Assembly (NCBI GenBank): GCA_030549205.1 | Contig: JAUKTV010000008.1 | Coordinates: 186,001-250,000 of the forward strand | From: Apiosordaria backusii | Lineage: Eukaryota > Ascomycota > Sordariomycetes > Sordariales > Lasiosphaeriaceae | DNA: 64,000 bases | Direction: 5' to 3' | In this document: positions 38,524 through 50,427 of the stretch, in pieces | Numbering within the stretch: position 1 is the first letter of the stretch | How the letters are laid out: every line of letters begins with the position of its first letter | Notes under the pieces: generated by a model | The model's database searches: none | What the model was told of the DNA's origin: nothing | What the model saw: the letters and a program-made list of their open reading frames with translations, nothing else | Made by a program: the position numbers and the translations under genes

Positions 38524-41500
38524 TGTCTTCGATCGATTTAGGGTTCCACCGAACAACACGATCGAACGCCCGCTCCATTCTATCTCTTCTTCTCACCTCG
38601 GCGGCAATCCCCTCAAACTTCTTGTAGTAGGTTTTGAGGCTCGTGTTGGCAGGGGTGCCAGTGGCGGCCGAGGATGCGAGTCGCGCCTTGTACCATGTCT
38701 GCATAATCACGGCGCAGTAGATAACCATGGACGCGAGCCCTGCCGCCAGGGCGGTGCCCACGGACGATCCGTCGTGGTACCGGACCTGGGCTGTCGATCT
38801 GGGGTTCAACGCGTCGGCGACTTGGTTGCCAGGGAAGAAGTAGTTGATGTTCTCCTTGTCCTCGGCGTGGGGGTCCCGCTGGCCGAGAGAGAGCGCCGCG
38901 CCGATGCGGAAGATGTAGTGCGGATCTTTGCTGTATGGGAGATAATCTGTCCCTTTGGCTTGGATGTCATCGCTGGCCGAGCAGAACAAAAGTATCTTGG
39001 CGTCGATAGCGGCCTGGAGGGCATCTTCGAGTTCCCTGATGGCGTCGCCCTCTACCGATGTCGCTTGAATGTGGCTCCCACCGGCACCTCCAGTTACCAA
39101 AGCGGTCTTCTTCTTGACTGTCCATGACATTGATATCACATCCACTTTGCGGCTGATGGCTCCACGGATTGCCTTGGCTGTGCTGTCGGCGAAGATGGTG
39201 CGCCCGATGTTGTCACTTGATGGCCCATCTTGAATCTTCATGACGTACAATGTGACCCACGGGTTGATCCTGACAATCATGTTTGCCATGATGGTGCCAT
39301 GGCCTGTGCTGGAGCGGTGCCAGGGCATTTCAAAGTTGCCGTCGGGGGGATAATAGCTGAGGCCAGTTGCTTGAACAATGTCGTTGTAGGAGTCGAGACT
39401 GCTGAGATCAACGCCGTCATCGATGAGCGCCACTTTGACTCTTTCCGGCGTTCCCAGGTTCATACTTTGGAGCACTGTATGCAGAGAAATCATTGCGCGA
39501 CGGAAGTCTTCCATCCGTCTGACCCAAGCATGTTGTCGCTCTGCCTCGTCATTTCCGCTACCCGACCCGGCTGCTCCCGCTCCCTTAGCGGCCTTGTAGC
39601 TGGGAAACAGTCCGGCAACGGGGTGATGGATCTTGATCTCTACCTGGTTTTCTAATTGGGCTGTGACCTCATTCTTGAATTCCTTCAACATCTTCTCCAT
39701 TCGTTTGTTATTCTCAATTCCCTATAACTGAGCCTTAGAACAAGTTGCTCGTGGAGATGTCGAGGTCCAGGGAGACACTTACTGGGCTTGCATGTACGGT
39801 GACAGTCTTAAGCTTTCTTTTGGTGCTTGAATGCAACTGTGCAATACCCGTTGGGCAACTCCAACCTTTCAGTACTGCTTGATTACCGCTCCAGTATAGA
39901 TGCAAGTGTTCAACCGCAGGAGCAGCGAACGCCACAACATCAAGGCTCAAGTCGGGCTTACGCCAGTCCCTAGAAAAGCGCCGAACAGGCCACTGGAATT
40001 AATAACAGATGACGACTATAGCTGTTTAGCCTCTTGAAACATCGGACATACCACGTTTCTACATGTATCGGGCGTGTTCCGACGGAAGACAAGAGAGAAT
40101 CTACCCCCTGCAGCGCTTGCTCAATCGCACTGTCTGTGTGAGAAGGCGGTTCCCAATCGTCCACTTCCAAACGCAAAACTGCTCTGACCCCAACCTCATA
40201 CAGCCTACTGAAAACGTCCACAAGAGAGTTGCGGCCAAGGTTGGGGTTCTCGGCGCTTGCCTTGCGTCGGGATTTCCCTTGGTTCATGATGGGGTAGGAC
40301 TTGACAGGGGCATCCATGTTGCCTTCTGTGTCAGTGGTAGAGTCTTGGCTCTCGAGCAAGATGAGGGGGAGGTACACGTAAGAGAGAGTATCAAAGAATC
40401 CTCCGGCCGACATCCTGGAGATCAGTCTGATGATTTTGTCAACTTCCTTGTGACCCGATGCGTCAAAATAAAGGTTTTTATCTGTGCGAGGTAGGGCAAG
40501 CATAAGCAGCTGAGCATCGTGGTCGCCTCTGTGCCGTCAGAATGACCAACCCACCTGATTGATCTTTTCCTTCAATAAGATCTCTAGCGTCGAGATCTTT
40601 GCGTGTGCGAATGTAGTGCCGTTTGAAGAATTGGATGATGATGTTGACTGGTCTCTCACCGACATCATTTCGTCGAATCTGCCCCTGTGGAAGCTGCGCC
40701 ATAGTCCTCTGCTCCGTTGCTAACGCAGATGGATGTGTCATGGCTGGGCTTGGGGAGCTCGGACGACTGTTGGCAAAAGCCTTTCGCGCTCCAGAATCGC
40801 CTCCTCGTTCGCTAGTCCAAGCCTGAGCGGTGTCCTTTTTTCGGGATTTTGTTGGACCAGAACTTCTCATATCTCCCGAGTCACGATCAGGCATGAAGAT
40901 TTCCTTTGAAGAAGTTCCGGATAAAGCCCCTGGCTCTTGCATCATGTCACTTTGGAATCGAAAGCTAAATTGAGAAGTCTTCCCCATCAAAGCTTTCATG
41001 GTGCCCTGCTCTTTCATCTTGTTGTGCTTGTCGGGAGCTGCTGGGGTTGGTTGTACTTTGGCTGATTTGCGATCCGATGTTTCTTGCTGCCATTGTTTGT
41101 ACTCAGCTTGCGTTCGCTGGCAGTACAGAATTGGAGACTCCCCGTTGTTGTTGAATGCTCCCTGGAACCCCATGAGTTCGTCACTCTTCAACAGCATATT
41201 GCAGAGCATGTCGATATAGCTCGTTTTCCTCCCAAAGCACTGTCGATAATCAGCGGCGTAATGGAGTGGCGTGTTGCCATTGACATCTTTTGCTGCAAGA
41301 GTCTGGGGTTTTGCATGTGGGACGAACTTTTCAGCCCTGGCCATTGCCTTGCGTTTGGCTTTGTTTAACTCGATATTAGTGAAGGTGTAGCTGATGGGCG
41401 GGAGAGCGAACACATGGTGTAGAAAGTTTTTTCCTTCGCTATCCTGGATATCGAGAAGGCGTGGAAATTCATCGGGGCAGCACTCTAGAACGCAGTCGAT

Positions 41501-42010
41501 GAACGCGTCATTGTCAAATTGCTTCGCAAGAGTTAGGACTGGCTGATCCTGGGCGCTTCGGGAGTGAGTTATGTCGTCCGTGCCTTGTACACGGGACCGC
41601 AAAAGATAGTGGACAACGGCTTTCTGGATGTCCCATGGGACGCCTTGATAATCTCTCTTGTGATGTTTCGCCAGGATATGAAGAGCAGTCGGTAGTGTCT
41701 TGTCGAACGGGTGTCTTTTGGTCAAAGCCGTCCTCTTGTATTCTTCCAAAACGGGTATACCAGGATCACCGGTGCTGTCGTCCCATCGCCTATGGTTGTC
41801 TTTGAGAGTATCCATGACACTTTTGAATCTTTGTTCCAAATCCAGACTTTCCCATAACTGACGCTCCTTGTCCTCCGCCAAGCGTGGAAGCTCTGGGTTG
41901 ACGGTGAGGTGGATTGGCTCGTCCACGTCTTCCTCAAAATCCATTTCTTCATCGAGGTCGTTGTCCTCTGCGTCGACATGACGAGGAGGATATCTGTCCA
42001 TGGTGGGCAT
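38408..42010 (-). CDS. Intracellular ankyrin-type plus subtilisin-like (S8) protease fusion
   Basis: Four exons, 42010-40555, 40481-40052, 39969-39783 and 39721-38408, with introns of 73, 82 and 61 nt give 1128 residues. There is no signal peptide. The N-terminus is acidic (NDLDEEMDFEEDVDEP). Next is a helical region with ankyrin-like repeats (GKNFLHHVFALPPISYTF; NGNTPLHYAADYRQCFG), then an S/K-rich linker, a middle domain (FFKRHYIRTRKDLDARDLI, DKNLYFDASGHKEVDKI, VETWDWRKPDLSLDVVAF, HLHLYWSGNQAVLKGWS) and a C-terminal S8 domain. The S8 catalytic signature is VKVALIDDGVD (Asp), STGHGTIMANMI (His) and DGSSVGTALAAGLAS (Ser; GTS changed to SVGTA). Such cytosolic proteases are linked to fungal NLR-type immunity. 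The 3' end is related to a fragment in the mobile element at 22 kb. Two introns lie close to alternative acceptors, so exon edges carry some doubt. Confidence 0.82.
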
Positions 42011-42574
42011 AGTCGTAGACTTTGCGCGGGTGATACTATCGAAGTGATGATGCAAAACGGGGAAAGCCGATAGTTTGAGGCTGGCGGTGGGCAAGTTGAG
42101 CAACGTACCTTAGGTACGTAGGTAGGGCGAAGCTCGGGAAGCTGGAAGAGTCAGGAAAATGGAAAACCCCATCCCTCAGGATGCCGCGGTGGTCAATTGG
42201 TACGCTGATCACGTGCATCCTGCCGCTCAGCGCCAAGGGGTGTGAGGGGAGCACCGCGTCCTGCACCATCCTGAGGCAACACGTCCAGAGTTGCGTGTGT
42301 GACCGTTTCTGTGCAGGGCAACCGTGTTACTCATTGGCTCGTCAAAGTTCGAGTGAGGGGTAAAATGCATGTACACGCGCAAGTGAGGGGATCTAGAGCC
42401 TTGTCTGGCACACCTTCTCGGCAATCGCGGTGAAATGCAAAGCCGAGACGGACATCGACACACTATCTGGTACAAACAGGGCGAATGAAAAAAGTTGTTA
42501 CAGGGAAAGTATCATTGTGTTGATCAAGCTACAGTTACAATGGCCACGAATTCCATCTCCCTCTGCCAGCTATT
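42011..42574. other. Intergenic, promoter of the ANK-protease gene
   Basis: 564 bp between two minus-strand genes. It carries the longest copy of the palindromic GGTACC/CCTTAGG motif (42104-42127), about 95 bp upstream of the chosen start. Confidence 0.4.
42104..42127. repeat. CGTACCTTAGGTACGTAGG-type palindromic motif
   Basis: GTACCTTAGGTAC is a near-perfect palindrome. It lies in the 5' flank of the ANK-protease gene. Confidence 0.45.
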
Positions 42575-43645
42575 CTAAGGTGTAAACACCGCCCCTTCTT
42601 TTTGAGACAGCTTCACCGCACCTTCAAAAGTGTTATGAAAGGTGCAGTCCCACAGCTGGTTGAGATTCACGTCCTTCAAATTCCACCTATCAATTGTGAC
42701 ATTGTTCTCCAACACATTGTATGGCTCGTACGCGGGATCCAAAATGACCGGGTCATCGCGGGGCTTTGAAGCGAAAAGATAGCCTAGATGCGCTGTGAAG
42801 TTTGGAGTCGCGTTGACAGTCGGGATGCAGCAAAATTGTTTGTCGTTATCTCGAGTCAAAAGGACGCATGCCCTCAGGAGTCTGGGGATGCCATTCCTTT
42901 GGGACTCGTTCTCCTTGACGGCCCATCGGGCAACGAAGAAATTGCCCCATTCATCGCATGGACGGTCGCCCGTTACTTCGATTGCATGGCTTGTTGTTTT
43001 TTCCACCACAGTTTCTCTGCTCAGTTGAGCCTCAACTCCTACAAAGCTCGTGCCTTCACTGTTTAAGCCACCTCCCAGAGAAGTTGTCCGTGTTTCAGTC
43101 TGTGTTGTCTGCATCATGACATGTGTTCCATCGGGGGCAACCTGCACAACGTCTGGCCCCCTGTCTCTCGGGCTGTCTTTCCCCCTATCTTCAAGTTGCT
43201 GGAACTCAAAACTAATTCGTGCTTCCTTCAACCGTGTCGATCCATATGACAAGAAGGTAAAATCATAAACAAGCAGGGAAGCTCGCTGATGCGATGCTTG
43301 ATCCAATGTTCCGTGGATGATTGCCTTAGCGGCGCACGTAACAGCAATGGACGGATTCTTCTGTGATCCCGAGCCAAACGCAGAGATAACAGGTCGTTGC
43401 TTTTGGCCAGGTTTGTTGCGCACGTGATAATCTTAAGGGCCCGAATAACTGATGTCAGCGTGGTGTGCTTTACTGGCAGCTGGTTTGGATGAGGTGGTGA
43501 GAACAGTACCTCCTTGTTGACCAATGGGGGCGAGGTTCAGTTGGAAGAAACTGGCATCTTCCTCAACGAGCTCATACCCTGCAACACTGTCGCTGCTGCT
43601 GTCCTGATTACTCTCCGGTGATTTCTGGCTCTCGGTACGCTCCAT
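42575..43645 (-). CDS. Unknown 330-residue fungal protein, divergent from the NLR-like gene
   Basis: Two exons, 43645-43510 and 43431-42575, with a 78-nt intron give 330 residues. The start MERTESQKSPESNQDSSSDS leads into YELVEEDASFFQLNLAPIG and then a beta-rich-looking body (RPVISAFGSGSQKNPSIAV, GTLDQASHQRASLLVYDFTF, TRLKEARISFEFQQLED, DVVQVAPDGTHVMMQTTQTE, TTSLGGGLNSEGTSFVGVEA, GDRPCDEWGNFFVARWAVKE, GIPRLLRACVLLTRDNDKQF, LWDCTFHNTFEGAVKLSQKEG). No signal peptide, membrane helix or known catalytic motif is seen. The family is unknown to me. It shares a ~430-bp promoter region with the NLR-like gene, an arrangement often seen for fungal NLR and partner genes. Confidence 0.65.
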
Positions 43646-44076
43646 GGCCTTGACCGATAGCAAGTGCGGTCGTTAGGTAAAACTGCTGGTTTTCTAGAAA
43701 CACATCTCCAAAATATTCCAGGGACAACTGAAGGAACCCTTTACGTTCACCGACTACTTATTTATCCATACCCCGCACCACTTTCCACACAGCCTTGTTG
43801 CCAGAGACCATTGGGCCAGTACCACTCAGTCTGCAGTGATTATGCACACAAGCTGACAAATGAGCTGGTGCGACGGCACTGCATTCTGTCGTGCCCGCAA
43901 CAGCACCCACCACCCCGACCCGTCTCAATTGCCCAACACCATCCCAACAGCCCAGCACCGTCTCGACAGTGATCAACTCCGAGATCCCCAGGGGCTTTAT
44001 TAGGTCGCCGGAAATCACCTGGATCCAACGGTTGGATTCGTGATCGCTCACACGCATGCCGTAATTCAGTTTCACA
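43646..44076. promoter_or_regulatory. Bidirectional promoter region between the unknown protein and NLR-like genes
   Basis: 431 bp separate the two divergent starts. No motif is certain. C-rich and CCAACA-type stretches lie near 43905-43960. Shared regulation is inferred from position only. Confidence 0.35.
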
Positions 44077-47000
44077 ATGGCCGACTCGGAGATGTCCATA
44101 AGACAGAACGAGAACAGCGACCCCCGCTCAGCTCAAGGGAAGCCAGGTTCACCTTCAAGCAACAACTCGCACAAAGAGATTGCGCCGGGTCTCCTGCTAC
44201 TGGAGGAAGAATTGGCAAGCAACAGCGATGGCGCAAACGCCGCGATCGAGTACAACGGGCCCGATGTCGAGTATGTACCTAGGTACCTTCTACCCAGTCT
44301 GTCCTCCTTTGTAAAACTAACAGGTTTCCCAAAGTCTGGTTCATGTGGCTGCAATCTGTCCAGATGACAAGCTACATAACATCTCTACACTGGTTGGGAA
44401 CCTCAGAAGCGACAAGAGGGCGGTGTTGTTTCGACTTGACTTGGGAAGTTTGCTTGTTGGAGAGCTTATTCAGGACGTGGTGGAAGAGCGTGCTTGGCGT
44501 TTGTTAGATGCATTGGCATCTATTCAGGCAAGAGAATCCAGGGTAAGCCTAGAGGTACATCCGACTCTGTAAGTGACCGGTCGAAAGTGCTTACGATCTT
44601 TGCTGTCCAGGAAAGACGCCGAGCCATCGTTTTCGTTGCGTATGATTTGGGTGATTTGGTAGTGAAGACGGTAAAATATTGATTCTTCGCCGAATGTATA
44701 TTTTCTGACACAAATCTAGGCATTGTTTTTTGCTGCGAGATCATTTCCTGATCACGCATATCAAGACGTCTTCAACAATACCACATGTACTGTAGGTTCT
44801 CGTGTTTATACGCAATTTTGTCTTGTTGTTTGCAGAACTGATACATTTTCTTTTGGCACTAGCTTTTCTCTGGCTGCTTCCACCGCACATTAAATACCAA
44901 GGAATTGCAATCTAAACTATTCGATCTTCTCCGAGACAGTGGGTGCAACACATCGAGGCCACTCCTCATCACATCCCTAAGGCATATTACCCAAGCTGTT
45001 CTCGATGCGACGAATCTCTTCAAAAGTTCCAAGATTTCCCTTCGCAGTCAGGTAATCAGCCTTTTCGCAAATGGTAAAGGCTCTGGACTTTTACATGCGG
45101 TAAGCGTTTTGTTTATCAACCCTCCCCCTGAGTTCTTACGCAGCCGGGTTGGTTTTGACCCTTTTGAAAATCAACAGTCGTTTGAGTGCTTTGTCGCTAC
45201 TCTTGGGTTCCTTGATGAAGCCACTATGGAGGAGGAGGAGGAGGAGGGGACTGATATCAAAGATCGGTTCCCGCTGCTGCTACGGTCGATAACGAACTGT
45301 CTACGAGGTAAGGGCTCCCGGGTCACCACATATTTGAACAATACTACCATCGAACGTTTAATTGACAATTCCCCTAGAGTCACCAAGGATAAAGGAGCCG
45401 CATGTAACACACTTTGAGGCATCCCTCCTTTCCCGCTCATCACCGGATGCACAATTCAGTACTTGGCCTCAGTCGTCACCCATAACGCACCCTGTTATGT
45501 CTCAGTCAACATACAAGCTATGGGCCGAGACGAACGGTTTTCAGACTTTGTATCTTTACGGAAGCTCTTATTTTAGTACACATGATGCGGCGGATTATAT
45601 CTTTCTGGCGTGGAAACTGCGGCGCCACAGTTTCGGCTGTCCACCGGCACTTAAACCAATGGCTCTTTCCTTCACCTTTGATTCGAATGATCCTGTCCGC
45701 AACTCTTTGGCTGATATGTTTGCGTCGGTTATTCTTCAAGCTATACGGTGTTCGCGATGGAAATTCGAGGGCCTGTACCCTTTCTACCCCCGAGAGTGTA
45801 AGGCTTCCCTCATCTACCACAAAGACATCCATGGTGATGTCTTGGCTAACCTTTGGACATGGAAGGTGGCGGCTGGACCGAGAGATCCCGGATAACAGCT
45901 TTTGAAATATTCCGGCAACGTATCGTTGCTTTCGACACTCTTCTCATGCTGCACGATTTCGACGAATGCCCACGGGAGAGCCGAAGGCTGTTTTATAGCT
46001 TCTACAAATCAGTGTTTGAAGGCTGTGAACAGAGGTTGAAAGTCATTATCACTTCCAGACTCTCCGGAATTCTAGCAGCTGAGGCACAGCTAGCAATTGA
46101 TATGGATGAGGGCATCAACCTGGCTGCTGTCAACCTAAACGCTCATATCGATGGCGATGAGCAAGAATCCGGTTTAGGTTACATGTCAACTTGGGGACGT
46201 CGCCTTCAGCAGGCAATCCGTGAGCTTGAATCAACGGAAACCAAAATCAATCATCTCTCGGTCGATCTGATCATCGAATACGCCGCGCTGGACCGAGAGC
46301 CATCTATGCAGCGGCTGGACACATGCATCCATTTGGTCAAAAGCTTGAACCCGAGCACCTCACCAAGCCAAACCCTAGATCAGATTTTGAGACTTGATGC
46401 TGACCAAAATGGACTTCGGTGGATCTTGACTTGGCTGATGTGTGGCTATCGCCCCCTGAGCCTATGGGAACTAGCGACGACTCTAAGAGATTACCGTGGC
46501 AAAGCCTCCTCTGTTTCCCGGCATCTATCACAGCCAACGGCAACGCGGCTGATTGCTACCGAGTTGACGTCCCGCCTGCATTTTCTTATTGATCTGACCA
46601 ACAACGGGGTAACAATGCGCAAGGACATTCGAGCTTTCCTACAACCAGATACACAAGCCGACAGGTTCATTTGGAATGAAGTGGCGCCAACTGGGCACGC
46701 TGAGATCCTTGAATATTGCTTTTTGCAGCTTTGCACCCCAGAGGCACATGAGTTCCTTGAAGATATCCATCTTCGATATGAACAATACATCAACAAACAG
46801 CGGAGCCTACAGCAAATCGCCAGCCCAGTTTTGCCTGATGGAAGAAACATTCTGTTCTACGTCGTTCAATCACTACCATACCATCTGGCCGAATGCCCCT
46901 CAAAGGGGACCGGAGAAAAGTATTTGTCACGACTGACCAACGAGTGTGACCCCAATTCCGCCACCTTCAGCCTGTGGGCCAAGGCTAATTGGGCCATGAG

Positions 47001-50000
47001 CAATCCTTTCTCTCGAACGGCAGTCAGTCCCACATCAACTTTGGCTGTGTTGTCTGGTATTGGTAAACTACCAATAGAGAACGTCAAGGACAAAGGCAAC
47101 GACATATTCCAACAGTGCCTTTTGGCAGCCGTCAGCTCTTCTAAAGAGACTTGGTTGATGGCGGAAGACGTCCCTCTTCCCACTCTGAGAGAAGCCCTGC
47201 TGGAAGCAATAAAAGCAGATAACGAGGCTTTTGCTTTATCGATCTGCAACAGAATATCTCTGCTCTACAAGGCAGACACTGTCAACCTTCAGTGGCCTTC
47301 GTCCATTCTGTGGGCTAGTACATGGCTGAAGATGGATCATTTAACACAAGCGTTATTCGCACATGGCGTACCTGAAACTGTGGCACCAGATATCTGGGGC
47401 TTACGCCCCATACTCAAACGTCCATATGAGTTATACACGTCATTATTGGTTCTGGCATCTGTTATCGGGAACACCCAAGTCATACGACACCTTTTCAAGG
47501 AAAAGTCTGAATTCTATACCACCACCGAAGGGCTTGATGAACTCAGTTGTGCCTTAGATACAGCTGCGGCATGCGGGCAGACTACCGTGATACAAGAGAT
47601 CATTCAAAGATTTCCGATGGTGCTTGAAAAGTCAGTAGAACGGTCGCTGTTGCTGCCAGCGGGTTCTCACGGCCATTTGGAGGCAACGAGCTTTTTACTT
47701 GGACTCAAGCTGGAATCTGATGCTTTCATGCAAGTGGTCCAGGGAAATGAGTCATCGAAGTGGAGAACACTTTTATGGGCGTCAGGTAATGGCTTTCTTG
47801 GTGTTGTCGGAGCTCTCCTGGAAGCCGGGGTGCAGCCAAATAGTCAGCCTCCAACGAAGGATTCACCGCTAAGACTTGCCGTTAGGAACGGGCCCCATTT
47901 ATCGTGCATCCGCAAACTTCTAGAACACGGCGCAGACCCAAATCACGACGAGAATGAGGAGCCGCTTGGCAGAGAAGTTCTTTATCGAAACACGAAAATG
48001 GTCGAGCCGGAGAAATTGATCACAACTTTGGACCTTCTTGTTGGGGGTACAAAACCTTTACAGCTAGACCGCGGGCGGACGTCGGATGGCTCCACTGCGC
48101 TCATGTTTGCAGTTTGGGCACGTGTTACTCCTGTGGTTCGATGGCTGCTTGATCAAGGTGTAGACGTGAATATCCGGGACCAACTTGGCAATGATGCGCT
48201 TTGCTGGGCGATCCGTGGCGGAAGTCTGGAGGTTGTGAAACAGGTTTTCACAGCGAACCCCAAGCTTGATACACTCATCGAATATCAAGATGAATCTTAC
48301 AGGCTGGGAGAGCTGGCGCTTGACCATATGGACATCTTCAACTACCTACTTGCTCATGGGTTGGATCCCGAGCTTGCAGATACTTACGGATACACACTGC
48401 TGATTGCTGCTGTTAAGGAGCGCAATGTGGTTGCTCTCCGGAACCTTCTCGAAAGGGGTGTGAACATGGAGGCACGAGATAGATGGGGTGATACTGCGAT
48501 AGCGAATGCTATCTATTGGGACGCACCGACCGAATTGCGCATGCTTGCCGAAGCTGGCGCTAATATGTGGACTGTAAACGACGACGGAGAAGGGCTTCTC
48601 CACCTGGCTATCGGTTCGACAGCTGAAGTTATGAAGACCGTGCTCGAATTCAGGAAGAGAGTGGATCTAGAACATCGAGACAAACGGTCGAGAACGCCGC
48701 TTCTATCTTTCACCAGAGACACAGATGTGGAGTGCGTCAAGCTTTTGATTAACGCCGGGGCCGATATAAATGCGCAGGACAATGACGGCGATACCGCCTT
48801 GATTCATGCTTTAACATACAATATGCCGAAGATCGTGGATCTTTTGCTGGCGCAGCCGGAGCTTGATGTCAAGAACGTCTCAGATCGTCACCCCAGCCCC
48901 CTTACTGTCGCCTGCGCCTACTCTCGTCTGGATTATATTATCCCACTCCTTCGCTGCGGCGCCAATGCGAATCACTACCGGGTCAACAGTACAAGAAGTA
49001 CTCCGCTGATTTCCGCTTGTGGCCCTTTCACGGAATCTTATAGCCGCCAAGACCACGACCAGAAAGTCGCCGAGATTGTTCAGATCCTCGTTGATCACGG
49101 CGCGGATATCAATACCAATGTCGTGGACGGCTGGACGTTTCACAATTGCCTTTCGGCCGCCGCCTTTGCGGCCGGGACTGCCACTGTTCAGTTTCTCATT
49201 GAAAAAGGTGCATCACCCAATTCCGCGAATCCTGCAACAGGTCGTCTCCCAATTCACTTTGCTGCTGCGAACGGCATTGAGAATTTCCAGGCCATTCTTC
49301 CATTCTTTGAGGGAGACTTAATGGCGACTGACCTGGAAGGAAAAACGTCTCTCCATTGGGCAGCACAGTTTGGACTTGTCAAGACAGTGGAACTCATCCT
49401 GTCAATGCCGGGCGGCGATCTGGAGATGAAGAAGCGATATCTCTCTCTGGCCGATAGCGATGGCTGGAGTGCTCTGTGTTGGGCGGTACGCCCATACGAC
49501 GAAGAAGAAGACGATTTTGGTGGGATTGGATGGTCCGAACCCGTTGACCGTATCTCTACCATCAAGGCCCTTCTTCGTCACGGAGCGGACCGCAACGTCA
49601 AGTGTCAAGTCAGCTCGGGAGACGCTTTAGAGCTGTTGACACCACTCGAACTCGCACGCCGCTACAATACCAGCAAGGAAACTCTACGCATGCTTAAATT
49701 TGGACTCCTTACCACCGATCAGGCCGAGAGGCCTGGTCTGAGCTGCCAAGAAGCCAATGTAGAGCTAGACTTGGCCCATCAGTATATTGTCAGGACACCT
49801 TTCTTCTGTGATGTTTGTCAGGGGGTAAGCGCCATTTCTTATACTTGTACTCTTGACGGTTATTCGGATAGACAAAGACCAAGGCTGACTCGGGAGCGGG
49901 GGATATCTGCAGCGTATCTATGGGCGGAGCTATAGGTGCACCACCTGCACAGATTACGACGTGTGCAACAAGTGTATTAGGACTGTCGCCACCTTTCACA

Positions 50001-50209
50001 GCGCCAAGACTCAGACTGACGGAGAGTCCCATGTCATGGAGCTGCATCCTGACTACAAAGAAGATTTTCAACCATTGGACAGTATGAGTCAGCTGGGTGA
50101 TGGTGGTTTCACGGTCGACCAGACCGATTCTAACTTGAGCGCGGCGAAGGATGTGGAAGATGATGAGGAGATGGAGATTGAGGTTGATGACGAGTCTATG
50201 CTTGAGTAG
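44077..50209 (+). CDS. NLR-like protein: pseudo-hydrolase, degenerate NACHT-like core, ankyrin repeats, C-terminal ZZ finger
   Basis: Proposed exons: 44077-44270, 44335-44542, 44611-44670, 44720-44791, 44863-45307 (probably with a further 78-nt intron at 45100-45177), 45378-45833, 45899-49824 and 49913-50209, about 1,860-1,885 residues. The N-terminal part follows the alpha/beta-hydrolase (PGAP1-like) pattern of fungal NLRs (DLVHVAAICPDD, RAIVFVAYDLGDLVVKTALF, LFSGCFHRTLN), but the GHSLGG nucleophile is replaced by AYDLGD. The NACHT-like core keeps FQTLYLYGSSYFSTHDAADY (Walker A lost), ALSFTFDSNDPVRNSLADM, LLMLHDFDECP (Walker B) and RLKVIITSR. The rest of the long exon holds many divergent ankyrin repeats, clearest at 48.0-49.7 kb (GADINAQDNDGDTALIHAL; LEGKTSLHWAAQFGLVKTVE). 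The last exons form a ZZ zinc finger: CDVC, CTTC, CNKC and two His. Role inferred: cytosolic immune or incompatibility receptor. The 45834-45898 splice is the weakest. Confidence 0.72.
44271..44290. repeat. Palindromic motif overlapping intron 1 donor of the NLR-like gene
   Basis: GTATGTACCTAGGTACCTT sits exactly at the proposed first donor site (GTATGT at 44271). It is a relative of the intergenic GGTACC/CCTTAGG motif. Confidence 0.35.
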
Positions 50210-50427
50210 AGGGGCAGGTAGGCCAAGTTGACTGCCTAGCACTTCGCTGCTTCAGTTCTTGAGAATAAAACATAAGAAATTTAAAACCAGCCCCTCAAGC
50301 ACAACTTCATATAATGTGATTCATCTTCTCCGCGACCACCTAGCAACCCTTCTCATGCAGATAACGAGCAAAATAAAACAATAAACCCCCGCCAAAACAT
50401 CATGTACCCCCCTTCTCCCAATGACAA
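50210..50427. other. Convergent 3' ends
   Basis: 218 bp between the stop of the NLR-like gene and the stop of the RG-rich protein on the other strand. AATAAAAC-type polyadenylation-like sequences occur at about 50261 and 50368. Confidence 0.35.

Noticed and set aside
39735..40503. Separate small genes on the minus strand at 39.7-40.5 kb
   Set aside because: They join by canonical introns, in correct phase, to the frames on either side and form one ANK-protease gene.
40482..40554. A 28-nt intron ending at ...GCACAGAG in the ANK-protease gene
   Set aside because: It would keep the frame, but it is far below the minimum intron length seen elsewhere in the window. The 73-nt alternative gives the conserved DKNLYFDASG junction.
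44905..45895. Two independent small plus-strand genes before the large ankyrin frame
   Set aside because: Their sequences supply exactly the hydrolase-like and NACHT-like segments expected upstream of the ankyrin region, and phase-compatible introns connect them.
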